NCBI GenBank assembly: GCA_945931665.1
Contig: CAMEPL010000002.1
Coordinates: 1-64,000, forward strand
Direction of reading: 5' to 3'
Length of the DNA: 64,000 nucleotides
Origin: an uncultured Clostridium sp.
GTDB taxonomy: Bacteria > Bacillota > Clostridia > Peptostreptococcales > Peptostreptococcaceae
The notes under the pieces are model-generated. The model did not search any database. It was not told the DNA's origin and worked only from the letters and a program-made list of their open reading frames with translations. Numbering within the stretch: the first letter of the stretch is position 1; each line of letters starts with the position of its first letter. Both the position numbers and the translations under genes were made by a program. Below are positions 39,951 to 51,040 of the stretch, piece by piece.

Positions 39951-39991
39951 AAAAGAAGATAGCAATTAATTTTGCTATCTTCTTTTTTTTA
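39951..39991. terminator. Bidirectional intrinsic terminator
   Basis: AAAAGAAGATAGCAAttaattTTGCTATCTTCTTTTTTTT. Confidence 0.88.
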
Positions 39992-39994
39992 TAT

Positions 39995-40870
39995 TTAATC
40001 TTCTCTATTATTTCCTAAATAGGCAACTACTAGAGCTCCTTGTGCGGTATGTGCACCTATAGTTGGACATATATCTGATATTAATATGTCCTCAATTCCG
40101 TATTGTTGTTTTATCTTATCTGCTACATATTTAGCATCTTCAATACAATCTCCATGAGATATAAATACTTGTTTTAAAGTTTTTATATCTGATTTCTTTT
40201 CAATATTATCAACTAATGTATTTAGTGCTTTTTTACGTCCCCTAACTTTTCCTATTGGTGCTAATCCTCCTCTATTGTCCATATGTAATATTGGCTGTAT
40301 ATTTAGCATGCTGCCTAACACTGCACTTGCTTTTGAAAGTCTACCACCTCTATATAAGTGGTTTAAATCAGAAACTGTAAATTCATGTATTAAATGTTTT
40401 TTATTATCATTTAACCACTCAGCTATCTCCTCTATTGTTTTCCCCTGCTTTTTCATGTCTACAGCCTTCATAAGTAAAATTCCTTGACCGACTGTACCAG
40501 ATAGAGTATCTACTACTATTATTTTAAATTCTGGTTCTTCTTCCATTATTTTTTCTGCACACATTTGAGCATTATTATAACTTGAACTTAAACCTGACGA
40601 AAAACTCAAATGAAGTATATTATGCCCCTCATTTATTTCTTTTTGAAACCTAGAAATTATATTTATAGGGTTTGATGCACTTGTTGTCGGCATTTTTCCA
40701 TCTCTTAATGCTTGGTAAAAATCTTTAACTGTCATATCATCTATCCCTGGTATATACTCCTTTCCATCTACTATATAGTATAGTGGATGAACTGATACGT
40801 TATTTTCCTCTAAATATTTAACTGGTAAATCTGCTGTAGAATCTGTTGAAATAATAAAATCTCTCATCAT
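39995..40870 (-). CDS. DegV family fatty-acid-binding protein
   Basis: ISTDSTADLPVKYLEENNVSVHPLYYIVDGKEY, TTSASNP, LSFSSGLSSSYNNA. Confidence 0.93.
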   Translation of the reverse strand: MMRDFIISTDSTADLPVKYLEENNVSVHPLYYIVDGKEYIPGIDDMTVKDFYQALRDGKMPTTSASNPINIISRFQKEINEGHNILHLSFSSGLSSSYNNAQMCAEKIMEEEPEFKIIVVDTLSGTVGQGILLMKAVDMKKQGKTIEEIAEWLNDNKKHLIHEFTVSDLNHLYRGGRLSKASAVLGSMLNIQPILHMDNRGGLAPIGKVRGRKKALNTLVDNIEKKSDIKTLKQVFISHGDCIEDAKYVADKIKQQYGIEDILISDICPTIGAHTAQGALVVAYLGNNRED

Positions 40871-41035
40871 TTATCCCCCCTGTAATTTAAAGAAACACTT
40901 TTATTAGTTTCAATAAATATTATATATTTACATCTAATTCCCCTATATATTTTATTTCTAAATACTTTATTTATAACTACATTATAATTATATTAGATTT
41001 TCATTAGTTTTGGGGTTTTAAAAATATATAAAAAA

Positions 41036-41071
41036 ACTGCAATAAGTGACAATAATCACTTATTGCAGTTA
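41036..41071 (-). terminator. Intrinsic terminator after gltD
   Basis: AACTGCAATAAGTGAcaataaTCACTTATTGCAGTT. Confidence 0.7.
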
Positions 41072-41075
41072 TAAT

Positions 41076-42488
41076 TTATCTTAAATTGGTTTGTGACATA
41101 ATATCTAAATCGATTGTTTTAGCTGCTTTTCTACCATCGGCAATTGATTTACAGACTAATGATTGCCCACTTCTCATATCACCTGCTGCATATATTCCTT
41201 TAATAGAGGTTCTTCTAAATTCGTCAGTTTTTACATTTCCTCTTTCATCAAGCTCTACCCCTAAGTCTTTTAATAAAGTTTCATGTTCTGGGTGTAAAAA
41301 TCCTAATGCAAACAATACTAAATCACATTCTATTTCAAAGTCTGAATCAGGTATTTCTTGTCTATTTTCATCCAATTTGATTGCATGGAGTTTGTGAACC
41401 ACTCCACCTTCACCACTAAATGCTGTTGGTTTAACAGAATATTCTCTTATTCCACCTTCTTCAAATACTGGATTTTTAGTCATTGCTGAGATTTTTCCCC
41501 AAAAACTTGCTCCTTTTGAATCCCTTTCGCTTTCAGAAGAACGTTGAAGTTGATAGACATTTTTTGCTCCTTGTCTTATTGCTGTTCCAACACAGTCGTT
41601 AGCAGTATCTCCTCCACCAATTACTATAACATTTTTATCAGTAGCTATAATTTCTTCTTCCTCAACTTCTAGTCCTCTATTTCGTCTATTTTGTTGTTTT
41701 AAATAATCAACTGCAAAGTGAAGTCCTTTTAATGAACGACCTGGAATAGGTAAGTCCCTAGCTTGAGTCGCCCCACCAGCTAAAACAATTATATCGTAAT
41801 CTTTCTTTAAAATTCTAGCTGGATAATCTCGTCCTACCAATATATTTGTTTTAAATTTTATTCCCTCTTGTTTTAATAAATCAACTCTTCTATCTACAAC
41901 CCATTTTTCTAATTTAAAATCTGGAATTCCGTATACTAAAAGTCCACCGATTACATCGTCCCTTTCAAATACTGTTACATCATAGCCAGCTTTGTTTAAT
42001 TGATCTGCACAAGCAAGGCCAGCAGGTCCAGACCCTATAACTGCAACAGTTTTTCCTACCCTTACTAGTGGTGGTTTTGGAGTTATCCATCCTTCTTCAA
42101 AAGCCTTGTTTATTATGCTAAGCTCCATATTTTTGCATCCAACAGGTTCTTTTATAGTTCCTAATACACAGGCCTTTTCGCATAATCCTGGACATACAGT
42201 CCCTGTAAATTCAGGAAAGTTATTTGTTTGTAATAATCTATCTAAAGCTTCTTTCCATTGTCCTCTATATACTAAATCATTTATTTCTGGTGCTGTATTT
42301 CCAAGCGGACACCCATATTCAGATGTGCAAAATGGTACTCCGCAATCCATACATCTAGCTGCTTGTATTCTTACTTTTTCATAATTCATTGGTATATATA
42401 TTTGATTAAAGTCTCTAATACGTTCTTCTACTGGACGCTTACTCTGATTCTCACGTTCATATTCCATAAAACCAGTTTCTTTTCCCAT
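41076..42488 (-). CDS. gltD: Glutamate synthase small subunit
   Basis: CMDCGVPFC..GCPLGN, VAVIGSGPAGLACADQLNKAGYDVTVFE, VIGGGDTANDC. Confidence 0.95.
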   Translation of the reverse strand: MGKETGFMEYERENQSKRPVEERIRDFNQIYIPMNYEKVRIQAARCMDCGVPFCTSEYGCPLGNTAPEINDLVYRGQWKEALDRLLQTNNFPEFTGTVCPGLCEKACVLGTIKEPVGCKNMELSIINKAFEEGWITPKPPLVRVGKTVAVIGSGPAGLACADQLNKAGYDVTVFERDDVIGGLLVYGIPDFKLEKWVVDRRVDLLKQEGIKFKTNILVGRDYPARILKKDYDIIVLAGGATQARDLPIPGRSLKGLHFAVDYLKQQNRRNRGLEVEEEEIIATDKNVIVIGGGDTANDCVGTAIRQGAKNVYQLQRSSESERDSKGASFWGKISAMTKNPVFEEGGIREYSVKPTAFSGEGGVVHKLHAIKLDENRQEIPDSDFEIECDLVLFALGFLHPEHETLLKDLGVELDERGNVKTDEFRRTSIKGIYAAGDMRSGQSLVCKSIADGRKAAKTIDLDIMSQTNLR

Positions 42489-42500
42489 TTTTGTCCCCCC

Positions 42501-45500
42501 TTATACAGCTTTATACTCACTTATTAATTTTTTATACATTTTAGGTATAACTCTAACTATATTGAGTTTTTCTTTGTCCCAATTATCTAATATAGCTTTT
42601 GATTTTTTGCTATCTGTATATTCATAGTGTTTTTCAATTAAATCTTTTAATCTTGCTTCATCTTTTGTATCTATTAAGCTTTCGATGTCTGAACTATTTA
42701 TAACACCATGATTTATTTTTATTCCTAATTGTTTTTGTGGGTCATAAACGAAAACTTTACCTCCACTCATACCTGCTGCAAAGTTTCTACCTATATCCCC
42801 TAATATTACTACTGTTCCACCAGTCATATATTCACAACCATGGTCTCCAACACCTTCCACAACTGCTGTTGCACCTGAATTTCTAACTGCGAATCTTTCG
42901 CCTGCTTTTCCATTAGCGTAAAATTCACCACTAGTTGCACCATATAAAACAGTATTTCCAACGATTATATTTTCATCTGATTTTACAGTACATTCTTTAG
43001 AAAGTTTAACTTTTATTTTTGCTCCAGAAAGTCCTTTTCCAACATAATCATTGCAGTCCCCTGTTAAGTTTATTGTTATACCTTTCATTCCAAATGCCAT
43101 AAAACTTTGTCCTGTACTACCTGTTAAATTTAAAGTAATCGTATCATCAGGCAATCCCTCAGCTCCATAACGTTTAGCAATTTCGCCACTTAGCATTGTT
43201 CCAACTGTACGATTTATATTTTTTATTTTAAAATCACCAGTTACTTTAGTTTTATTTTCTAAACTTGGTTTTGCAAATTCTATTAATTTCAAATCATAAG
43301 CAGTATCTATTCCATGGTCTTGTTCCATGATTTTTCTGCCAACTATTCTCTGTGGTAAATTAGGTCTATAAAGTATTGATGAAAAATCTAAGTCTTTTGT
43401 TTTTTCATTTCTCAAAAGTTCATTTATTTCTAGTTTGTCAACTCTACCTATCATCTCATCCATAGTTCTAAATCCAAGCTGTGCCATTATTTCTCGTACT
43501 TCATTTGCCACAAATGTAAAATAATTTATAACATGTTCTACTTTACCTTTAAACTTCTTTCTAAGCTCTGGATTTTGTGTTGCAACACCCATTGGACAAG
43601 TATTTGAGTGACACTTTCTCATCATCATACATCCCATAACTACAAGTGGTGTTGTAGCAAATCCAAATTCTTCGGCACCAAGTAATGCTGCAACTACTAC
43701 ATCTTTACCAGTTCTCATTTGGCCATCTGTTTCTAGTTTAACCCTACTTCTCAAGTTATTCATAAGAAGTACTTGATGTGCTTCTGAAAGACCTAATTCC
43801 CAAGGTCCACCTGTATATCTTATTGATGTATAAGGAGCTGCACCTGTACCACCGTCATATCCAGATATTAATATAAGATCTGCTTTTGCCTTTGCAACAC
43901 CTGCTGCTACTGTACCAACTCCTACTTCTGAAACTAATTTTACTGATATATTAGCCTCTGGATTTACACTTTTTAAATCGTGTATTAATTGTTCTAAGTC
44001 TTCTATTGAATATATATCATGATGTGGTGGTGGTGATATTAAATCTATTCCTGGAATAGCATGACGAACTTGTCCTATTTTTCCATTCACTTTTTTGTAA
44101 AGTAGTTATTGTATAAGGATTAAACATATGTCTTTCTTCATTTCTTCTGTAATTATATTTTCCACCAAGTTCTAATGTATCTATTGGATTTCTGAGTTTG
44201 TTATATGCTATATTGTGTCTTGCTAAAGTTTCTTTTGCGATTATATCAAGACCTATCCCCTCAATTCTTGTTGGAGTTCCTGTAAAGTATTTTTCTACAA
44301 CATCACTGTTAATACCAATACATTCGAATATCTGCGCACTTCTGTAACTTTGTATTGTCGATATACCCATTTTTGATATTATCTTCAACAAGCCATGGCA
44401 AACTGCTTCATTGTAATTTTCCTTTAATTGCTCTGCACTTTTATGTCCCACATATAATTCCTTTTTGGCCAATTGGTCTATAGTTTCATAAGCTAAGTAA
44501 GGGTTAATTGCTGTTGCTCCATATCCTATCAATAATGCAAAATGCATTACTTCTTTCGCTTCTCCAGTTTCCAAAATTATATTTACATTAGTTCTCAATT
44601 TATTATTTATTAGATAATGTTGTAATGCACTAGTTGCTAGTAATGCTGGTATTGGTGCTTGTTGTTTGTTTATATTTCTATCAGATAAAATTATTACATT
44701 ATATCCTTCCAATATCGCATCTTTAGCCCTTTGACATAATAAATCTAATGCTTCAACCAAATCCTCTCCTGTTCCTGGTGATCTAAATAACATAGGTATC
44801 TTTACAGCTCTTAAACTTTGACTATTTATCTTGCTTATTTTTTCTAAGTCTACATCTGACAATATTGGACTATCTAATTGTATAAATTTATAATCTTTTT
44901 TATCATTATCAAGCAAATTAGCCTTTTGACCTATTATTGTAACTAAACTCATTATAGATTCTTCTCTGATTGGATCTATTGGTGGATTTGTTACTTGTGC
45001 AAATAATTGTTTAAAATAGTTGTAAAGCAGCTGTGGTTTTTTAGATAAAACAGCAAGAGGTGTGTCATCTCCCATAGAACCCTGAGGTTCTTTTCCGTCT
45101 CTAGCCATTTGTGCTAAAACCATTTTTATATCTTCATAAGTATATCCAAAAGCCTGTTGTCTTTGTAATAAAGTGTCTTCATCACCTTTTGGTAAATATG
45201 ATGGTTTTGCAATCATATCCATAGTTATTTTATTTCTTTGAATCCAACCTTCATAATCATATGCTTCAAATAATTCTTTTTTGACCTCTTCATCAGGAAT
45301 TATTCTTCCTTGTTCTAAATCAAGCATAAATATTTTACCTGGCTCTAAACGGCCGCTATATTCAACATTTGATGGTTCAGTTTCTAATACACCCGTTTCT
45401 GATGCTAATATTACAAATCCATCTTTAGTTATTGTATATCTTGATGGTCTAAGGCCATTTCTATCTAACATTGCCCCTAGTTGCACACCATTTGTAAATG

Positions 45501-46587
45501 CTATAGCCGCTGGACCATCCCAAGGTTCCATTATTGTCGCATGGTAGTTATAATATGCTTTTTCCTTTTCATCCATAAGCTCATTGCCATTCCATGCTTG
45601 CGGAATAAGCATCGTCATTGCTTCAGTTAATGACTTTCCTGTTGATATTAAAAGTTCAAATGCATTATCTAAAGTAGCAGAGTCGGAACAGTTTGGAGTT
45701 AATATTGGGAATAATTCTTCTAATCCATCTTTAAATTTATCTGATTTAAGCACTCCTTCTCTAGCATTCATCCAGTTTCTATTTCCCATGATAGTATTTA
45801 TCTCACCATTATGAGCTAAATATCTAAATGGTTGCGCTAAGTCCCAAGTTGGAAATGTATTAGTTGAATAACGTTGATGTATTAAAGCTAATGCAGATTT
45901 AAAGTCTTTATCTTCTAAATCTTTATAAAAACTACCTATTTGTCTAGCCAAAAGTAAACCCTTATAAATTATTGTTCTACTAGATAAACTAGGTATATAA
46001 AAATATCCCTTATTATGCATATTAGAATTTCGAATAGCTATCTCTGCCTTTTTTCTAACTATGAATAATTTTCTTTCAAACTCCTCTGTTGTATAATCTT
46101 CCTTATCTATAAATACTTGCTTTATTAAAGGTTCACTACCTTTTGCTATCTCACCAATAGCATTACGGTCAACTTCAACATCTCTCCAGCCTAAAAGTTT
46201 TAAACCTTCTTCTCTCAATATTGTTTCAAAAATACCTTCACATTCTAAATCTTCATCAGATTCACGAGGTAAAAATACCATCCCTACTGCATATTGTCCC
46301 TCATCTGGTAAATAAATTTTATTCTCTTTACATTTCTTTTTGAAAAATTCGTGAGGTATTTGAATCATTATACCTGCGCCATCTCCTGTAGTTTCGTCAC
46401 ACCCAGTTGCACCCCTATGAGATAAATTTTTTAAAATCAGCAATCCTTTTTCAACTATTTCATGTGATTTCTCGCCCTTTATATTTGCAATAAAACCTAT
46501 ACCACAATTATCTTTTTCAAATTTAGGATCATACAGCCCCTGTTTCTCTGGCAATCCAATAGTTGCTATACTTTGTTTTGCTTCCAT
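42501..46587 (-). pseudogene. gltB: Glutamate synthase large subunit, disrupted by internal deletion plus frameshift
   Basis: ORF 46587-44017 carries the N-terminal amidotransferase and central domains up to NPYTITTLQK; ORF 44090-42501 carries ..VRHAIPGIDLISPPPHHDIYS to the C-terminus. They are in different frames and the intervening conserved segment is missing. Confidence 0.8.
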
Positions 46588-46840
46588 ACTAATTCCCCCT
46601 TAAGTATATTGAATATACATATCTCAAATAAAATTACTCTATAATCAAAATCTCATATATAAATATAGTCTTTATTATAGAGAACTTTTCAGAATTATAC
46701 AATTTTTTTAAAAATTATTTCATTTTTATTTTTTAATATCTCACCTTTTTGTTTTATATAAAGTCGAATTTGGATGTAATTATTTTCTTTTAGATATTTT
46801 TTATAATTTATATTTTAATAAACCAAATTTAAATTATAAA

Positions 46841-46896
46841 AAATAGTAAATATAAAACATCCATCATTCGATAGCCTTACATTTACTATTTTTTAT
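46841..46896 (-). terminator. Probable terminator after MATE gene
   Basis: AAATAGTAAATataaaacatcc...ttacATTTACTATTTTTT stem with large loop. Confidence 0.45.
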
Positions 46897-46914
46897 TAAT
46901 AACATTTTTAAGAT

Positions 46915-48282
46915 TTAATTAATATCAATTGCTTCTGATTTATTAAAGTATTTTTTGCAGATATGTCTTTTATAAGATGTGTAAAATAGAATAAACATAA
47001 GGACGATACTGACAGAATAACTACTATAAATAACTTTCATATCATGGAAGTATTGAAGTAAAACAGAACACCACACTACTCTAAAGATACAGTGTGCAAA
47101 TAGTGAAATTACCATTGGTTCAAAAGTTTTCTCTATTCCTCTCAAACTTCCAATATATATCTGATTCATAGCATATAACACGTATGAAGGGAATACTATC
47201 CTAATGCATTCAAGCCCAACTTTTATAACAGCCGCATCATTTGTAAATAATTTCAATATATATGGTGCAAAAATATTTAAAACTATAATAAAAATAAGTG
47301 AAATATAAACACTTATTTTCAAACTTATATTTATTCCTTTTTTTACTCTGTCATATTCCTTTGCACCAAAGTTTTGTCCCACAAATCCTGTAACAGCTAA
47401 TCCTAAAGAGAATAATGGGAAATATAAAAATCCCTCTACCTTAGAGAATACCGCCATCCCTGCCATGGCTTCTGCCCCAAATGAATTTATACTAGATTGA
47501 ATTATTAAAGATGAAATGCTCATGAAAATTGCTTGTAAACCCGCTGGTATACCTACTAAAAATATATCTTGTGTATATCCACTATAAATTTTTATCTGTT
47601 TTAAACTTATCTTACATTCATCATCTAAACACATTATCTTATACAAAACTAAAAGTGTGGCTAATATTTGAGAAATTAATGTTGCAATTGCTGCCCCTTT
47701 TACTCCCCAGCCAAAATATACGATAAATAAAATATCTAATATTAAGTTTAATATACACGAAAATACTAAAAAATATAATGGATCTTTTGTATTTCCAAGG
47801 GACCTTAATATTGCCGTTCCTATGTTATATAATAATTGAAATGTTATCCCTAAAAAGCATATTTTCAAATAGTCTACAGCTAAATAATATACTTCTTTAG
47901 GAGTTTGAAGTGCGGTGATAATCTGCTCCATAAACATAAGGCTTCCTATTGTAAAAATTATTCCTAAAATAAGACTTACTACAAGTGATGTCGATATACT
48001 TTTTTTAAGTTTATCATATTCATGTGCACCAAATTGATTAGCTATAACTGCACTTACACCTGTTGATAATCCGATAAAAAAATTAACTATAACCGATATT
48101 AACAATCCTGTAGAACCAATCGCCGCTAAAGCATCTGTGCCTATATATCTGCCTATGATTGCTGTATCAGCTATATTATAAAATTGTTGTAAGATTTGCG
48201 ATAAAAGAATTGGCATTGTGAACATGAATAGTTGCTTTGGAATATCACCATAAGTCATATCTACTTGACACTTTGCCTGCAT
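46915..48282 (-). CDS. MATE family efflux transporter
   Basis: YGDIPKQLFMFTMPILLSQILQQFYNIADTAIIGRYIGTDALAAIGSTG; start at 48282 behind AAAGGAGG. Confidence 0.93.
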   Translation of the reverse strand: MQAKCQVDMTYGDIPKQLFMFTMPILLSQILQQFYNIADTAIIGRYIGTDALAAIGSTGLLISVIVNFFIGLSTGVSAVIANQFGAHEYDKLKKSISTSLVVSLILGIIFTIGSLMFMEQIITALQTPKEVYYLAVDYLKICFLGITFQLLYNIGTAILRSLGNTKDPLYFLVFSCILNLILDILFIVYFGWGVKGAAIATLISQILATLLVLYKIMCLDDECKISLKQIKIYSGYTQDIFLVGIPAGLQAIFMSISSLIIQSSINSFGAEAMAGMAVFSKVEGFLYFPLFSLGLAVTGFVGQNFGAKEYDRVKKGINISLKISVYISLIFIIVLNIFAPYILKLFTNDAAVIKVGLECIRIVFPSYVLYAMNQIYIGSLRGIEKTFEPMVISLFAHCIFRVVWCSVLLQYFHDMKVIYSSYSVSIVLMFILFYTSYKRHICKKYFNKSEAIDIN

Positions 48283-48392
48283 AAAAAAACCTCCTTTATA
48301 TTTAATGTTATTCTCGCTAAAGAATATCATTACTATATAATAGGAAGCATTTTAAAGACTTATGACATAAAGATAGTCAAAAGCATATAGCC

Positions 48393-48410
48393 TAATAACA
48401 AATGTTATTA
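48393..48410. promoter_or_regulatory. Perfect palindrome TAATAACA-aa-TGTTATTA upstream of MATE gene
   Basis: 8-bp arms, 2-bp centre, ~110 bp upstream of MATE start. Confidence 0.4.
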
Positions 48411-48480
48411 ATTTGATTTTTCTATATCAGAAATTACAATTAAAGTTCCCTTAAATTTCAAGTAAATCCCCCCATAACAA

Positions 48481-48738
48481 TTACTTTTTATGTTGATTAA
48501 AAAATGTCTTTAATTCCTCTTTTCTAGATTTAGATAAATCAGATTTTTTTACCCCCAATATCGCGCCTTCCAAAGCCATTAATCTGTGAATACATGCTGA
48601 TTCATCTATTGATTGAATTTTTAACCATGCTTTTTCGGCTCCATAATTTTTTAAATCTTCATACGTATATATTCCTACTTTATTAAGTTGACTTTCTACT
48701 ACCTTACCTATATTAGGTAACTTTGATAGTTCTCCCAA
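48481..48738 (-). CDS. TfoX C-terminal domain protein
   Basis: LSKLPNIGKVVESQLNKVGIYTYEDLKNYGAEKAWLKIQSIDESACIHRLMALEGAILGV. Confidence 0.85.
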   Translation of the reverse strand: MGELSKLPNIGKVVESQLNKVGIYTYEDLKNYGAEKAWLKIQSIDESACIHRLMALEGAILGVKKSDLSKSRKEELKTFFNQHKK

Positions 48739-48809
48739 TTCTACTCCCCCTTTTTATATAAATCTATCACAGGCAATTTTTTATTATTTAAAATATTGAT
48801 TAGATTTGA

Positions 48810-49616
48810 TTATAATTTTTCCACTGTAACCTTATATTTTACTGGTTGATATTTTTTCAAAACCTCCCAATATGAATTTTCATTTCTGACTATTTTAAAG
48901 AAATCATCAAATTTATCAGAGTCATAATTAGAATGAATATTATATAGTTTATTTATAACTTCATTTGATTTGTAATATACCTGTATATATATTCGTTCAA
49001 TAACTAATTCTCCACCTGCATTACGAGTTTCAAACTGACGAACTAAAGTACAACAACACAAATCTGTATATATAAAATCTTGTGGACGAATATTATATAT
49101 TATCGAATCATGATAGCAATTAAATTTTTCATGTAAAAATTCCTCAAATGAATCTATTATAATATCTAGTTTTATATTTTTTTCATCAAATCCATTTTTA
49201 TTTAAAATGTTGTTGAATATCTTTTCTGCTTGACTAGTTTTATGTTTGTCTAAAGACTTTCCATTTTGTAAATTCTGTTCTAAATCATACCCCTCAATAA
49301 TTACCTCATATCCAAGAAAATAAGACATGGCTATATTCCAGATTACGTAGAAAACTGATGATAAAAATACTACTATTGATATCCTAATTATTTTATTTAC
49401 ACCCATAAAATTAAGAAAATAATAAATTAAATAAAATATCATAAAAAATGATAATAAATTAATTATTTTCACTACATCTTTGGATTTAATTTGGTAAACG
49501 GTTCCACAGTTGTCACATTTCATACGTACACATTCATTCCCTAAGGTTTTAAATCTTGTAGATAAATTAATTTTGCAATTACATTTGTCACAGTATTTCA
49601 TTAACCTCACCCCCAC
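48810..49616 (-). CDS. Membrane protein with N-terminal zinc-ribbon-like motif
   Basis: YCDKCNCKIN...CVRMKCDNCGTVYQIK followed by two TMs; start probably 49601. Confidence 0.65.
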   Translation of the reverse strand: MGVRLMKYCDKCNCKINLSTRFKTLGNECVRMKCDNCGTVYQIKSKDVVKIINLLSFFMIFYLIYYFLNFMGVNKIIRISIVVFLSSVFYVIWNIAMSYFLGYEVIIEGYDLEQNLQNGKSLDKHKTSQAEKIFNNILNKNGFDEKNIKLDIIIDSFEEFLHEKFNCYHDSIIYNIRPQDFIYTDLCCCTLVRQFETRNAGGELVIERIYIQVYYKSNEVINKLYNIHSNYDSDKFDDFFKIVRNENSYWEVLKKYQPVKYKVTVEKL

Positions 49617-49703
49617 TGATTTGTAGCATTTATTTCTTATTCTAATTTTATTATAGCATTGAAAAAGTTTATTTTGTCTTTTATATATGCTTTTTCTATT
49701 TAT

Positions 49704-49753
49704 AAAAGAAGATGTCTTTAATAAATCTAATTATCAAAGACATCTTCTTTTAT
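49704..49753 (-). terminator. Intrinsic terminator after argD
   Basis: AAAAGAAGATGTCTTTaataaatctaattatcAAAGACATCTTCTTTT. Confidence 0.75.
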
Positions 49754-49774
49754 TTCAAAAATATTTTTTAATTC

Positions 49775-50965
49775 TTATAAACATTGTTTTAATATTTCTA
49801 ACCCTTTATTTATTTCATCTATTGTTATTACAAGTGGAGGTAATAATCTTATTACATGTTCTCCTGCAGTTAATATTAATAATCCTTTTTGTGCAGCTAT
49901 TTTTTCAATTTCTGCAGAACTTCCCTTTATTTCAATACCTATCATTAATCCCTTACCTCTGACTTCGACTATTTCATCTAAGCCCCAAGATTTTACTGTA
50001 TCCATTATATAGTTTCCTTTTTTAGCTACATCATCTAAAAAACCTGGTTTAGCTAATTCGTCTAAAACAACATTTGCTGCAGCCATTGCTAGTGCATTTC
50101 CACCAAATGTTGTTCCATGATCACCAGGGACTAAGACATTTGACAATTTTTCATTTGCTAATATTGCACCAACAGGAATACCACCTGCTAGACCTTTTGC
50201 CATTGTAACTAAGTCTGGTTTTATATCGAATTCTTGGAATCCAAATAATTTGCCGGTTCTACCCATTCCAGCTTGGACTTCATCACATATTACAACTATA
50301 TCTTTTTCTTGGCAAAGTTTCACTGCTTCTTCTATAAATTCTTTATCTATTGGATATACTCCCCCTTCACCTTGCACTGCCTCAAAAATAAATGCACATA
50401 TTGTTTCATCTTTTAATGCTTCTTTAAATGCTTCTATATCATTTTTTTCTACATATTTATATCCAGTTGGTAGTGGATAGAAATATTTATGATATGCATC
50501 TTTACCAGTCGCCATCAATGATGCCATTGTTCTACCGTGGAAAGATTTATTTAAACTCAATACTGTACCTCTATCTTTTTCGTATTTTATATCGCTATAT
50601 TTTCTAGCAATTTTCATAGCGCCCTCATTTGCTTCCGTTCCTGAGTTACAAAAAAATACTTTATCGTATCCACTTAATGAAACTAATTTTGCCCCAGCTT
50701 CTACATGTGGTTGATTGAAAAATATATTTGAGCTATGAAGTAGTTTTGCAGCTTGATATTGTATTGCCTCTACTAAACCTTCATGACCATATCCCAAAGA
50801 AGAAACACCTATCCCACTACTGAAATCTACGTATTCTTTTCCATCTATGTCTGTTATTGTTGCCCCCTGCCCCTTATCCATTACAACAGGAATTTGAGCA
50901 TAAGTGTTCATAAAGTTTGCATTCCATTTTTCTTGTATATTTTTCACATTTTGTGTTAATTCCAT
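49775..50965 (-). CDS. argD: Acetylornithine aminotransferase
   Basis: DGKEYVDFSSGIGVSSLGYGH, NSGTEANEGAMKIARKY, CDEVQAGMGRTGKLFG, TMAKGLAGGIPVGA. Confidence 0.95.
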   Translation of the reverse strand: MELTQNVKNIQEKWNANFMNTYAQIPVVMDKGQGATITDIDGKEYVDFSSGIGVSSLGYGHEGLVEAIQYQAAKLLHSSNIFFNQPHVEAGAKLVSLSGYDKVFFCNSGTEANEGAMKIARKYSDIKYEKDRGTVLSLNKSFHGRTMASLMATGKDAYHKYFYPLPTGYKYVEKNDIEAFKEALKDETICAFIFEAVQGEGGVYPIDKEFIEEAVKLCQEKDIVVICDEVQAGMGRTGKLFGFQEFDIKPDLVTMAKGLAGGIPVGAILANEKLSNVLVPGDHGTTFGGNALAMAAANVVLDELAKPGFLDDVAKKGNYIMDTVKSWGLDEIVEVRGKGLMIGIEIKGSSAEIEKIAAQKGLLILTAGEHVIRLLPPLVITIDEINKGLEILKQCL

Positions 50966-51040
50966 CTAAAATCTCCCTCTTTCAATATATTATTTATTCT
51001 CTATATAATTTGTATCATCCCTAAATAGCCTTGTATTTAA

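Noticed and set aside
44010-44100. Programmed ribosomal frameshift in gltB at CAAAAAAG
   Set aside because: The needed shift is +1 (or -2), the A6 run is not in the X_XXY_YYZ register for -1 slippage, and shifting would not restore the missing FMN-domain segment.
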